From: CAVPXC01 sp963709505
Lineage (GTDB): Bacteria > Chloroflexota > Anaerolineae > JAAEKA01
Length of the DNA: 64,000 nt
NCBI GenBank assembly: GCA_963709505.1
Contig: CAVPXC010000029.1
Location: forward strand, 1-64,000
Direction of reading: 5' to 3'
Shown here: positions 26,676-35,725 of the stretch, one piece after another
How the letters are laid out: every line of letters begins with the position of its first letter
How positions within the stretch are numbered: position 1 is the first letter of the stretch
Made by a program: the position numbers and the translations under genes
Notes under the pieces: model-generated
What the model was told of the DNA's origin: nothing
Database searches by the model: none
Seen by the model: the letters and a program-made list of their open reading frames with translations, nothing else

Positions 26676-27467
26676 ATGCCAAGAACACTCGAAGACAAAA
26701 TCGTTCTGGTAACCGGCGGCGCGCAGGGATTGGGCGAGGCCATTTGCCATCGGCTGGCCGTCGAGGGCGCGCATGTGGTGGTGGCTGACCTCAACCTGGA
26801 GGGCGCGCAACAGGTGGCGGACGACATCGTCGCCCGAACGGATCGCCGCGCGGTCGCCGTCAAGGTCAACGTCTCGGTCGAGGCCGATGTGGAGGCTGCC
26901 GTGCAGCGCACGTTGGAGGAATTTGGCCGTATCGATATTGCCGTATCCAACGCCGGTATTCTCTTCGCCGATGCCGTGGACGAGTTCCCGGTGGAGAAGT
27001 GGCGGGCCGTGATTGAGGTCAACCTGGTGGGCTACTTCTTGCTGGCTAAGCACGTCACCCGCGTATTCAAACAGCAGCGCAGCGGCGTGCTGATCCAGAT
27101 CAACTCCAAGTCGGGCAAGAAGGGCAGCTTCAAGAGTTCGGCCTACGCCGCCAGCAAATTCGGCGGCATCGGCCTGACCCAGAGCGTCGCGCTTGAATTG
27201 GCCGAGTACAACGCGCGCGCTAACGCCATCTGCCCCGGCAATCTCTTGGATTCGCCGCTGTGGGTCAACTCGCTGTACAAGCAGTATGCAAAGAAATGGG
27301 ACATCACCGAGGCGGAAGTGCGCCAACGCTACATCGACCAGGTGCCAATGAAACGCGGCTGCACCTACACCGACGTCACCAACGTCCTGATCTTTCTGGC
27401 CTCGGATCAGTCGAGCTACATGACTGGCCAGGCGATCAATGTGACGGGTGGGCAGCAGATGAATTGA
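26676..27467 (+). CDS. SDR oxidoreductase, SrlD-like (sorbitol-6-phosphate dehydrogenase family)
   Basis: This 263-residue Rossmann-fold NAD(P) enzyme has TGGAQGLGEA (cofactor loop), SNAGI, the catalytic serine in INSKSG and YAASK. The C-terminal half is strikingly like E. coli SrlD: SKFGGIGLTQSVAL, GNLLDSPLW, YIDQVPMKRGC.Y.DV.N and TGQAINVTGGQ. AGGGAG lies 8 bases before the ATG at 26676. It is flanked by the two MDR dehydrogenases. Likely reaction: oxidation of a polyol or ketose (phosphate) derived from rhamnose or a related sugar; the exact substrate is open. Confidence 0.85.
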   Translation: MPRTLEDKIVLVTGGAQGLGEAICHRLAVEGAHVVVADLNLEGAQQVADDIVARTDRRAVAVKVNVSVEADVEAAVQRTLEEFGRIDIAVSNAGILFADAVDEFPVEKWRAVIEVNLVGYFLLAKHVTRVFKQQRSGVLIQINSKSGKKGSFKSSAYAASKFGGIGLTQSVALELAEYNARANAICPGNLLDSPLWVNSLYKQYAKKWDITEAEVRQRYIDQVPMKRGCTYTDVTNVLIFLASDQSSYMTGQAINVTGGQQMN

Positions 27468-27505
27468 CAATTGACAATTGACAATTGACAATTGACAATT
27501 GACAA
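27464..27505. repeat. Six tandem copies of TTGACAA
   Basis: Exactly six head-to-tail 7-bp units start inside the stop codon of the SDR gene and run to 4 bases before the GGAGGT that serves the next gene. Each unit contains TTGACA, so the array also offers many -35-like boxes. The same word forms the palindromes at 8510-8567. Confidence 0.9.
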
Positions 27506-27521
27506 TTCGGAGGTGGTTGGA

Positions 27522-29320
27522 ATGCCGGATAAGCTGGCGAAGTATCGAGGGCGGATGGACCGTTGCCGGAGCGGCAGAGCCTCTGGCCGTTGTACGGCGT
27601 TGGGTTCGAGAGCCTGGGACGCGACGGACGGCCGGTCGAGGCGCCGATGCCGGCGTTTGGGCCGGACGAGCTACTGGTGCGGCACGACGCGTGCGGTATC
27701 TGCTACTCGGATGTCAAGGTCATTCGCGCGGGCGGCGAGCATCCGCGACTGTACGGGCGTGATCTCAGTAAAGAGCCGGTGGTGTTGGGCCACGAGGTCA
27801 CGCTGACGGTGGTTGGCGTGGGCGAGGAGCTGCGCGATCAGTATGCGGTGGGGCAGCGTTATGCCGTCCAGGCCGAGATCTACTACCACGGGCGGAATTT
27901 GTCCTATGGCTACATGATCCAGGGCGGCATGTCGCAATACAACGTGTTGGGCACCGAAGTGCTACGCGGCGACCATGGCTCGTATCTAATCCCCGTGCAG
28001 GCAAGTACGGGCTATGCCGAGGCCGCTCTGACCGAGCCCTGGGCCTGCGTCGAGGCGGCGTACAATATCCATTATCGGCAGGGGATGCGTCATCGAGGTA
28101 TTGCCTGGTTTTTGGGGGGTACTATAGGACAAATCCGCTCCGGGACTGACGTTGGCAATTTGTCCTACAGTCTTAGCCGCGGCTTCGATCGGCTGTCGCA
28201 TCCCGATATCGTGCTGCTCACCGATGTCCCACAGCCGTTTGGCAATTGGCTCAAGGAACGATCTGCTGCGCTGGGCGTTGAGGTCATTGAGCGCAATGGG
28301 CTGACACCTGCCCAATACGGCACGGCCTGGGCGGATATCACCCCCTGCGGTACGGGTTCTGGCGAGGGAATTCGACGACGTGATCATATGCTTGGGCCGG
28401 CCAGCAGCCATGCCATCTCGGCGGCTTTCTGCACGCTTGCGCGCGGCGGCATCCTCAACCTGGTAAGCGATCTGCCCTTGCCGCAGCGAGTCGCAATTGA
28501 CACCGGCTGGCTGCATTACGATCACATGACCATCGTCGGCGGACGCGGGCCGGACATCGCCGCGTCGTATTTACCCGTACGCTCGATGCTGCGATCGGGC
28601 GGCCTGCTTTGGCTGATGGGCGCCGCCGGACCCATGGGGCAGATGCACTTACAGCGGGCGCTTGAAGTAGGCCCGCGGCCGAGGCAAATCGTGGCTACCA
28701 ACCGCAGCTCGAACCGAATCGAGGCCCTGCAGGAGCGCTTTGGCGCCGCAGCCCGCAAGCACGACGTCGAGCTGATCTGCCTGACCGAGGAGGCGCTGGG
28801 GCCGGAGGAGTTTCACCGCCGCCTGTGGGAGCTGACCGACGACGAGGGTTTTGACGACATCGTCATCCTTGCGCCCAGCATTCGGGCTATCGAGGACGGC
28901 ATGGCCTTCCTGGCACCGGGTGGGGTCATGAACGTTTTTGCCGGTCTGAAACGGGGCACCGATGCCCATCTGGACCTCAACCCGATTATCGATCAGCGCC
29001 AGGTGCGGTTGGTCGGCAGCAGCGGCTCGAGCCTCGCCGACATGCGGCGCATGCTGGAGCTAACCGAGCAGGGCTGGTTATCGACCAACAGCTCCGTGGC
29101 CGCGGTCGCGGGGCTGGATGGGTTCAAGGACGGCCTAGAGGCCGTCGCCGAAGGCGCTTTCCCTGGCAAGGTCATCGTCTACCCGCACATTCGCGACCTG
29201 GGCTTGACGTCGCTCGCGGAGCTGAGGGACCGGCTGCCCACCGTTTTTGCCCGGCTTGCCCAGGATGGCGTGTGGACGAAGGAAGCTGAGCAGGAGCTGT
29301 TGAGGATGATGGTGAAGTAG
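27522..29320 (+). CDS. Zinc-type MDR dehydrogenase, copy 2 (start shifted by one base)
   Basis: This is a paralogue of the dehydrogenase at 24774-26571 and largely intact: CGICYSD, GHEVTLTVVGVG, TEPWACVEAAY, then WLMGAAGPMGQMHLQRALE, GFDDIVILAP and MNVFAGLKRGT. The structural zinc loop is absent, as in copy 1. The true start is probably ATG 27522 (MPDKLAKYRGRMD), with GGAGGT 7 bases upstream. A lost base near 27560 separates it from the main frame that continues LPERQSLWPLYG. A 10-base-arm inverted repeat lies in frame at 28125-28167, at the same place where copy 1 carries its first repeat. Role: sugar/polyol (phosphate) oxidoreductase in the rhamnose-linked pathway (inference). Confidence 0.8.
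28125..28167. repeat. TAGGACAAAT inverted repeat inside MDR copy 2
   Basis: Perfect 10-base arms (TAGGACAAAT / ATTTGTCCTA) flank a 23-base loop. The stretch is translated in frame as an extra loop just before SYSLSRGFD. Confidence 0.8.
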
Positions 29321-29327
29321 CGACCTC

Positions 29328-29453
29328 ATGGATGAAGTCAGCATTCGCAAGTTGCGCGAAACCGTCGCCAGCGGGCACACGCCAGTGGACGAGGTTCCGC
29401 AGACCCTAGGTGTTTTGTCGTACGACCGTCACAAAGAGGAAGTCAATGTCTAA
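29328..29453 (+). CDS. Possible 41-residue small protein
   Basis: This short open frame begins MDEVSIRKLRETV and ends with a TAA that overlaps the start of the CoA-transferase gene (ATGTCTAA). There is no strong ribosome site and I do not recognise the sequence. It could be a leader peptide coupled to the transferase or chance. Confidence 0.25.
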   Translation: MDEVSIRKLRETVASGHTPVDEVPQTLGVLSYDRHKEEVNV

Positions 29454-30414
29454 CAAACTCATCACCTTGGCCGAGGCGGCCGCTCTCGTCCCAGACGGCG
29501 CCACTATCTCCTTTGGCGGGTTTACCGTCCAGCGTCACCCGATGGCTTTTGTCTACGAGTTGATCCGGCTGCGCCGCCGCAACCTCTACCTGTTCGGCCA
29601 CTCCGGCGGCAGCGATTGGGACATCCTGATCGGCGCCGGCTGTGTCAAACGGGTCGAGGCAGCCTATGTGGCCGACGAGGCCTTTGGCACGATCGGGCCG
29701 CGTTGGCGCCAGGCCGTCCAGCGCGGCGACATCGAATGGGAGGACTACAGCAATTTCGCCATGGTCTCCCGCTTCACGGCCGGCGCGATGGGGCTGCCCT
29801 TTATGCCGACGCGCAGTCTGTTGGGCAGCGACGTGCTGGCGAAGGACTCGCTCTCGCCCGAGCAGCGCGCTGCGGATCCGCGTACGGCCTCAAAAAAAGC
29901 ACACGTCATGGCGTCACCCTTCGACCCTGACGACCAGGTGGTGTTGCTCCCCGCTATCCACACCGACTTCACCGTGCTACACGTGCAAAAGGCCACGCCC
30001 AGCGGGGTCATTCGAATTGAGGGACAGACCTTCGCCGATTTCGAGCAGGCGCTCTGCGCCGACGTGTTGGTCGTCACCGCCGAGGAGATCGTTCCGGAAG
30101 AGACTCTTCGTCTCGAGGCGGAGCGAAACCGGGTACCCTACTTTGCCGTGCGCCACGTGTGTCACGTGCCGTTCGGCGCACACCCGTTCGCGGTGTACCG
30201 TTACTATGACTACGATCCCTGGCAGCTCAAACGCTACCACGCGGCAGCCGCAAACGACGCAGCGTTCCAGGAATACCTTGATACGTATGTGTACAGCGTT
30301 CCGGATCATGCATCGTACCTGACGGCCATTGGCGGCCCGGCGCGACTGAGCGCGCTGCAGGCCGATCCGATTCTGGGTTACAGCCCCACCATGCCCCGCA
30401 GGAGGCTCGACTGA
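29446..30414 (+). CDS. CoA-transferase, subunit A (GctA-like)
   Basis: This 322-residue family I CoA-transferase alpha subunit opens MSNKLITLAEAAALVPDGATISFGGF, with the substrate-binding glycine-rich loop. It then shows LYLFGHSGGSDWDILIGAGCV and FMPTRSLLGSD, as in glutaconate-type transferases. The start at 29446 has AAGAGGAAG upstream. The stop overlaps the ATG of subunit B (TGATG), so the two subunits are coupled. It would move CoA between acids, possibly activating the acid produced by the dehydrogenases. The specific acid is not readable. Confidence 0.87.
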   Translation: MSNKLITLAEAAALVPDGATISFGGFTVQRHPMAFVYELIRLRRRNLYLFGHSGGSDWDILIGAGCVKRVEAAYVADEAFGTIGPRWRQAVQRGDIEWEDYSNFAMVSRFTAGAMGLPFMPTRSLLGSDVLAKDSLSPEQRAADPRTASKKAHVMASPFDPDDQVVLLPAIHTDFTVLHVQKATPSGVIRIEGQTFADFEQALCADVLVVTAEEIVPEETLRLEAERNRVPYFAVRHVCHVPFGAHPFAVYRYYDYDPWQLKRYHAAAANDAAFQEYLDTYVYSVPDHASYLTAIGGPARLSALQADPILGYSPTMPRRRLD

Positions 30415-31179
30415 TGCCAGAATACACGTTGACGGAATTGATGGCCGTTGCCGCGGCGCGCGAGATTGGCGACCGCGAGATCGTGTTTGCAGGCACCGGC
30501 CTGCCGATGTTGGGCGCGATGCTGGCGCAACAAACCCACGCGCCCAACTGCTGCATCATCTTTGAGGCAGGGGCCATGGCCAGCCAGCTCGAGCACCTGC
30601 CCATGTCGGTTGGCGACCCGCGCACGCTGCGCGGTGCAGCGACCGCCGCCGGGCTGAGTGAGATCTTTGCCTACACGTTGCAGTCCGGCCGGGTGGACGT
30701 CGGCTTTATCAGCGGCGCGCAGATCGACCGCTATGGCAATATCAACAGCACGTCCATTGGCGCCGACCACCGCCATCCCAAAGTACGCTTCCCCGGCAGC
30801 GGCGGCTCAGCCGACATCGCCTGTCTGGCGCATCGCACCGTAATCATCGCCCAGCATGAAAAGCGTCGTTTTCCCGAGCGAGTTCGACTACATCACCAGC
30901 CCCGGCTGGCTGGAGGGTGGCGACAGCCGGCGGCAGGCCGGCTTGCGCTGGGGCGGGCCGAGCGTCGTCGTGACCACCAAGGCCGTGTTGCGTTTCCGCC
31001 CCGCCAGCAAGGAAATGTATCTCGCTAGCTACCACCCCGGTCTAACACCTCAGGCCGTGCTCGACGACACTGGCTTCCCAGTGGATGCTGCTGATGCCGT
31101 CGAGACCATCCCGCCTTCGCCGGAGGAGTTGCGCATCCTGCGAGAGAAAGTCGACCCAGAACGCATCTTCTTGCGCTAG
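30414..31179 (+). CDS. CoA-transferase, subunit B (GctB-like, one frameshift)
   Basis: This is the beta subunit, about 255 residues once repaired. It shows VFAGTGLPMLGAMLAQ, the active-site segment FEAGAMASQLEHLP, SIGADHRHPKVRFPGSGG and AHRTVIIAQHEKRRF. The C-terminal part, YITSPGWLEGG...VVVTTKAVLRF and ETIPPSPEELRILR, is in the next frame. One extra base near 30887 (GTTCGAC) explains the break: V-DYITSPG is the expected join. It forms a heterodimer or oligomer with subunit A and closes the catabolic island. Confidence 0.85.
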
Positions 31180-31206
31180 TAAAGGGTCCAACAGAGCATT
31201 CAATCC

Positions 31207-34017
31207 ATGACGAGCGCACCATCCGGCGAAGCGAAGACCCGAAAAGAGCTGATCGATCCGGCGCTTGAGAAGGCCGGCTGGGATCTCGGCAATCCCGACC
31301 AGGTCGGCATCGAAATCCCGGTCGATGGCTTCGATCCGGCTGCGTGGCACACGCTCGAACTTCAACTGCGAGAAGCCAGGGTCTCCTACACCGTGGACCT
31401 GCCGGCCGGCGTCACCGACTATTCGCTCTACCGGCCCAACGGCGAGATTATCGCCGTGGTCGAGGCCAAACGCACCAGTATTGATCCCAGGTTGGCCCAG
31501 GCTCAAACCCTGTTCTACGTCACACAGCTCGAAAAGCGCCAGAGCTTCCGGCCGTTTGCCTTCATGACCAACGGCCAGGACATCTACTTCTGGGATGCCG
31601 GACGGGCCAATAAGCGCCTGGTGATGGGCTTTTTCTCGCCTGACGACCTGGAAAACCTCCTCTACCTGCGGCAAAACCAAACCCCGCTCACAGCCGCATT
31701 CGTCAACACGAAAATCACCAACCGGAGCTATCAGCTTGAGGCGGTCCAACGCGTGGTTGAAGCGTATGAACAAGGCAAGCGCAAGGCTCTGCTCGTCATG
31801 GCCACCGGCACCGGCAAAACGCGCGTGGCGATGTCCCTGGCCGACGTTTTCCTGCGCAGCAACCAGGCCCGGCGCATTCTATTTGTTGCCGACCGGGACG
31901 CGCTGGTGTCGCAGGCGATCGGCGAGGGCTTCGAAGAGCACATCCCCGACGAACCCTGCACACGACTCTTTGCTTACGACATCGATAAAACGAAACGCCT
32001 GTACGCCGTCACGTTGCAGACACTGAGCAATTGCCTCGGCCAGTTCACGCCCAGCTTTTTCGACTTGATTATCTTCGACGAGGTGCATCGATCGATCTTC
32101 AACAAGTGGAACGAGGTGCTGCACTACTTCGACGGCCGGATGGTCGGTCTGACGGCCACGCCCGCGGCCTTTCTCGATCGCAACACTTTCCTGGAGTTCG
32201 AGTGCTACGACGCCAAGCCGACTTTCCTGTACGGCCATGAGGAGGCCGTGCGCGATGGCTACCTGATGGACTTCGACCTGTACGCCGCCCAGACCCGGTT
32301 TCAGCGCAAGGGCATCAAGGGCGTCGACCTGAGCGATGAGGAGCGCAACAGCCTGATCGAGCAGGGCCTCGACCCGGATGCGATCGACTACTCCGGCACC
32401 GATCTGGAGAAGCGGGTCAGCAACGCCGACACGCTGCGCAAGCAGTGGCAGGAGATCATGGACGTATGCCGCAAGGACGAGTTGGGCCAGCTGCCGGGCA
32501 AGACGATCTTCTTTGCCATGACGCAGGAGCACGCCCTTCGCTTGGCGGCTGCGTTCGAAGAGATGTATCCGCAGTTTCCCGGCCTGGTGCAGGTGATCAC
32601 CTACAAGTCGGAGTACAAGGGCACGCTGATCGATACCTTCAAGAAGGAGAGCTTTCCGCGCATTGCCATCTCGGTGGACATGCTGGAGACCGGCGTCAAC
32701 GTGCCCGAGGCGGTCAATTTGGTCTTCATGCGTCCGGTGCAGTCGCGCATCAAGCTGGAGCAGATGATCGGGCGCGGCACGCGCAACAACGCGGCTTGCA
32801 CTCACCCTGCCTGGCTGCCCAACGGCCGGAAGGAAGATTTCCTGGTCGTCGATTTCTGGGAGAACAACTTCGGCAAGACTGCGCAGGACGAGCCGCTCCA
32901 GAGCCTGCCCGTGCTGGTTGCGCTCTTCAACACGCGCTTGAAGCTGCTGGAGAACTATCTGGGCGCTCAGTGGTCAGACGAAGCGATGCGGGTCAAGGCC
33001 GATTTGCGGGCCATGATCGAGCGGATTCCACGCGATTCCTACTCGGTCAAGCTGGTGCTGCCGCAGATCGAGCAGGTCTGGGAGGAGTCTTTCTGGCAGT
33101 TCCTGACCGTTGTCAAGATCGACCTCCTGCGCCTCAAAGTGGGACCGCTGCTGCGCTATGCTCCCGACGTGGACGTGGCCAAGGAGACGTTTACACACAA
33201 GGTCGAGCGGCTCAGGATCCAGGTTCTGGCCGGACGCGACACGGCCGACCTGACCCAGTCGATTGCCGAGGACGCCAGCCGCTTGCCTGACTTCGTTCGG
33301 GAAGCGCCCGAGCGGGCCGCTGCCATCGCCTTTTGTCTCTCGCCGGCTTTGGGCTCAGCCTCCACCCACGAGCTCGATCAGGTGATCGACACCCTGGCCG
33401 GCCAGATGCGTTACCGCAAGGCGGCGGACAGCGCCTTCCTGATGCTCGACCTGCCCGACTACATCGCTACCCGCGGCTACATCCTGTTGTTCGGCGGCGC
33501 TCAGGAGATGTACGTCGAAGCCTATCGCCGCCTGGTGGAGGAACGGGTGCTGGACTTGGCGGCCAACCATCCGACCGTGCGAGCGATCGAGCAGGGCCGC
33601 AAGGTCAGCGATCAGGAGTTGCTTGCTCTGGAGCGCACGCTGCGTCATGAGCTCGGCGTTCCCGGCGTCGAGCTGACCGAGGGCAACATCCGCAAGGCGT
33701 TCCTCAAGCGCGTCGGCAGCCTGATGGAGTTCGTGCGCGACATGCTGGAGCTCGACGGCATCCCCGACTACCAGGAAATCGTCCGGCGCCAGTTCGATGC
33801 GTACATGGGCGGGCACGCCGAGTTTAACGCCGACCAGCTGCGCTTTCTGCGGGCCGTGCAAAACGTCTTCTTGCAGAAGCGCCGGCTGACCCTGCCCGAC
33901 CTCTACGATCCGCCGTTAACCGCCTTCGGTGCGGGCGCGGCCGATCGCTGGTTCACCGGGCAACAACTGAACGACGTGTTGGAGTTCTTCGAAACCCTCA
34001 CCGTGACAGGAGACTGA
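31207..34017 (+). CDS. hsdR: Type I restriction endonuclease subunit R
   Basis: This 936-residue motor and nuclease subunit cuts DNA lacking the cognate methylation, remote from the site. The N-terminal PD-(D/E)XK site is D71 with E86-A-K88 (VVEAK). The SF2 translocase follows: ATGTGKT near residue 199, DEVH at 291, LTATP, the motif ISVDMLETGVNVP and QMIGRGTR. The length fits the shorter EcoEI-like HsdR group. It is the first gene of hsdR-hsdM-hsdS; hsdM begins one base after its stop. The frame is clean, in contrast to much of the window. Confidence 0.95.
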   Translation: MTSAPSGEAKTRKELIDPALEKAGWDLGNPDQVGIEIPVDGFDPAAWHTLELQLREARVSYTVDLPAGVTDYSLYRPNGEIIAVVEAKRTSIDPRLAQAQTLFYVTQLEKRQSFRPFAFMTNGQDIYFWDAGRANKRLVMGFFSPDDLENLLYLRQNQTPLTAAFVNTKITNRSYQLEAVQRVVEAYEQGKRKALLVMATGTGKTRVAMSLADVFLRSNQARRILFVADRDALVSQAIGEGFEEHIPDEPCTRLFAYDIDKTKRLYAVTLQTLSNCLGQFTPSFFDLIIFDEVHRSIFNKWNEVLHYFDGRMVGLTATPAAFLDRNTFLEFECYDAKPTFLYGHEEAVRDGYLMDFDLYAAQTRFQRKGIKGVDLSDEERNSLIEQGLDPDAIDYSGTDLEKRVSNADTLRKQWQEIMDVCRKDELGQLPGKTIFFAMTQEHALRLAAAFEEMYPQFPGLVQVITYKSEYKGTLIDTFKKESFPRIAISVDMLETGVNVPEAVNLVFMRPVQSRIKLEQMIGRGTRNNAACTHPAWLPNGRKEDFLVVDFWENNFGKTAQDEPLQSLPVLVALFNTRLKLLENYLGAQWSDEAMRVKADLRAMIERIPRDSYSVKLVLPQIEQVWEESFWQFLTVVKIDLLRLKVGPLLRYAPDVDVAKETFTHKVERLRIQVLAGRDTADLTQSIAEDASRLPDFVREAPERAAAIAFCLSPALGSASTHELDQVIDTLAGQMRYRKAADSAFLMLDLPDYIATRGYILLFGGAQEMYVEAYRRLVEERVLDLAANHPTVRAIEQGRKVSDQELLALERTLRHELGVPGVELTEGNIRKAFLKRVGSLMEFVRDMLELDGIPDYQEIVRRQFDAYMGGHAEFNADQLRFLRAVQNVFLQKRRLTLPDLYDPPLTAFGAGAADRWFTGQQLNDVLEFFETLTVTGD

Positions 34018-34018
34018 G

Positions 34019-35725
34019 TTGCTCACCGACCCCAAGCTGCGCTCGCAGGTCGACCAACTGTGGAACAAGCTCTGGACAGGTGGACTGACCAACCCGATGG
34101 ACGCCATCGAGCAGTTCTCCTATCTGCTCTTCCTCAAACGCATGGACGACGAGGAGAACAGCCGCGAGAAGCAGGCCATCCGCCGCGGCGAGGCCTTTGC
34201 GCCGCGCATCCCGCCCGAGATGCGCTGGTCGCAATGGTCGAAAATGGAGGCCGCGAAGGCGCTGAAGCACGTCCGGGAGGTCGTCTTTCCCTGGCTCAAG
34301 GAGTTGGGCGAGCAAGGCAGCTCCTTCGAGCGCTACATGGGCAACGCCGAGTTCAAGATCAACAAGCCCAACCTGCTGATCGAAGCCTGCAAATCTATCG
34401 ACCAGATGCAGGTGTCGTCGCAGAACCAGGACGTGCAGGGCGATCTCTACGAATACCTGCTCAGCTACCTCACCACGGCGGGGCGCAACGGCCAGTTCCG
34501 CACGCCGCGCCACATCATCCGCATGATGGTGCAGATGATCGACCCCAAGCCGCGCGAGCGGGTGGGAGACCTGGCGGCCGGCACCTGCGGCTTCGGCGTC
34601 AACGCCTACCAGCACGTCCTCGAACAGCACACCTCGGCCGGCATCCTGGAGTACGACGAGCAAGGCTGGCCCCACAACCTGGTGGGCGACCTGCTCACGC
34701 CTGAGCAGCGGGACTTCCTGCAAACAGGCTTCTTCCGGGGCTTTGACAACGACTCCGGCATGACCATGCTGCGCATCGGCTCGATGAACCTGATGCTGCA
34801 CGGCATCGGCAACCCTCGCTTCTACTACATGGACACCCTGTCCAAGGCCTTCGCCGAGGCGGCGGACTACGACGTGATCCTGATGAACCCGCCTTTCAAG
34901 GGCGCGGTGGACAAAGACGACGTCAATTCGACCCTGCCGGGCAACACCACCAAGTCGGAATTGCTCTTCCTGCACCTGATCCTGCGGGCGCTGGACATGG
35001 GCGGCCGCTGCGCGGTGATCGTGCCCGACGGCGTGCTTTTTGGCTCCAGCACGGCGCACAAAGAGACGCGCAAAAAGCTCGTGGAGAGCAACCGGCTGGA
35101 CGGCGTGATCTCGATGCCGGGCGGCGTGTTCAAGCCGTACGCGGGGGTGTCCACGGCCGTGTTGTTCTTCACCAAGGGCGCCAGCACCGAGCGCATCTGG
35201 TTCTACGACATGGCCCACGACGGCTTCTCGCTGGACGACAAGCGCCAGCCCGTAGCCGAAAACGACCTCCCCGACATCCTCGCCTGCTGGCGCAACCGAA
35301 AGAACCCTGAGTTCCTGACGCAACGCCAGACCCGGCTGGAAACCCTGCAGGTCGAGGTAGCCCCGCTGAAGGCCGAGCGCCTGCGCCTGGCCGGCGAGAT
35401 CAACCGGCTGACCTTCGAGAGCGTCATCGCAGCCAACGGGGACGAGCCGATCCATGCGGAGCTGGAGGCAGTCAAGCAAGAGCTGGCGAAGCTAGCAGCC
35501 AGGATCGCGCCGATCCAGCAGGAGATGAACCAGCTGAGCCGGCAGTTCTGGGTCACGAAGGCCCAGGTCAAGGCCAATGGCTACGATTTGACGGCCAGCC
35601 GGTATCGACAGGTGGAGCAGGATGAGGCGTATTACGAGAAGCCGCAGGTGACGATGGAGCGGTTGCTTCGACTTGAGAGCATAATGCGCATCGAAATCGA
35701 AGATCTGGAGCGACGACTGGAATGA
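34019..35725 (+). CDS. hsdM: Type I modification methyltransferase subunit M
   Basis: This 568-residue N6-adenine methyltransferase subunit of the type I complex has an N-terminal HsdM helical domain with QFSYLLFLKRMDDEE. The SAM motif I is DLAAGTCGFG, slightly unlike the usual DP.CGTGGF, and the catalytic NPPF is at about N290. The last 100 residues form a coiled coil (EVAPLKAERLRLAGEINRL), likely for contact with HsdS. The TTG start at 34019 has AGGAGA upstream. It overlaps hsdS by ATGA. Confidence 0.94.
   Translation: MLTDPKLRSQVDQLWNKLWTGGLTNPMDAIEQFSYLLFLKRMDDEENSREKQAIRRGEAFAPRIPPEMRWSQWSKMEAAKALKHVREVVFPWLKELGEQGSSFERYMGNAEFKINKPNLLIEACKSIDQMQVSSQNQDVQGDLYEYLLSYLTTAGRNGQFRTPRHIIRMMVQMIDPKPRERVGDLAAGTCGFGVNAYQHVLEQHTSAGILEYDEQGWPHNLVGDLLTPEQRDFLQTGFFRGFDNDSGMTMLRIGSMNLMLHGIGNPRFYYMDTLSKAFAEAADYDVILMNPPFKGAVDKDDVNSTLPGNTTKSELLFLHLILRALDMGGRCAVIVPDGVLFGSSTAHKETRKKLVESNRLDGVISMPGGVFKPYAGVSTAVLFFTKGASTERIWFYDMAHDGFSLDDKRQPVAENDLPDILACWRNRKNPEFLTQRQTRLETLQVEVAPLKAERLRLAGEINRLTFESVIAANGDEPIHAELEAVKQELAKLAARIAPIQQEMNQLSRQFWVTKAQVKANGYDLTASRYRQVEQDEAYYEKPQVTMERLLRLESIMRIEIEDLERRLE

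Noticed and set aside
27464..27505. CRISPR-like array
   Set aside because: The units are 7 bases, contiguous and without spacers; no cas gene is in the window.
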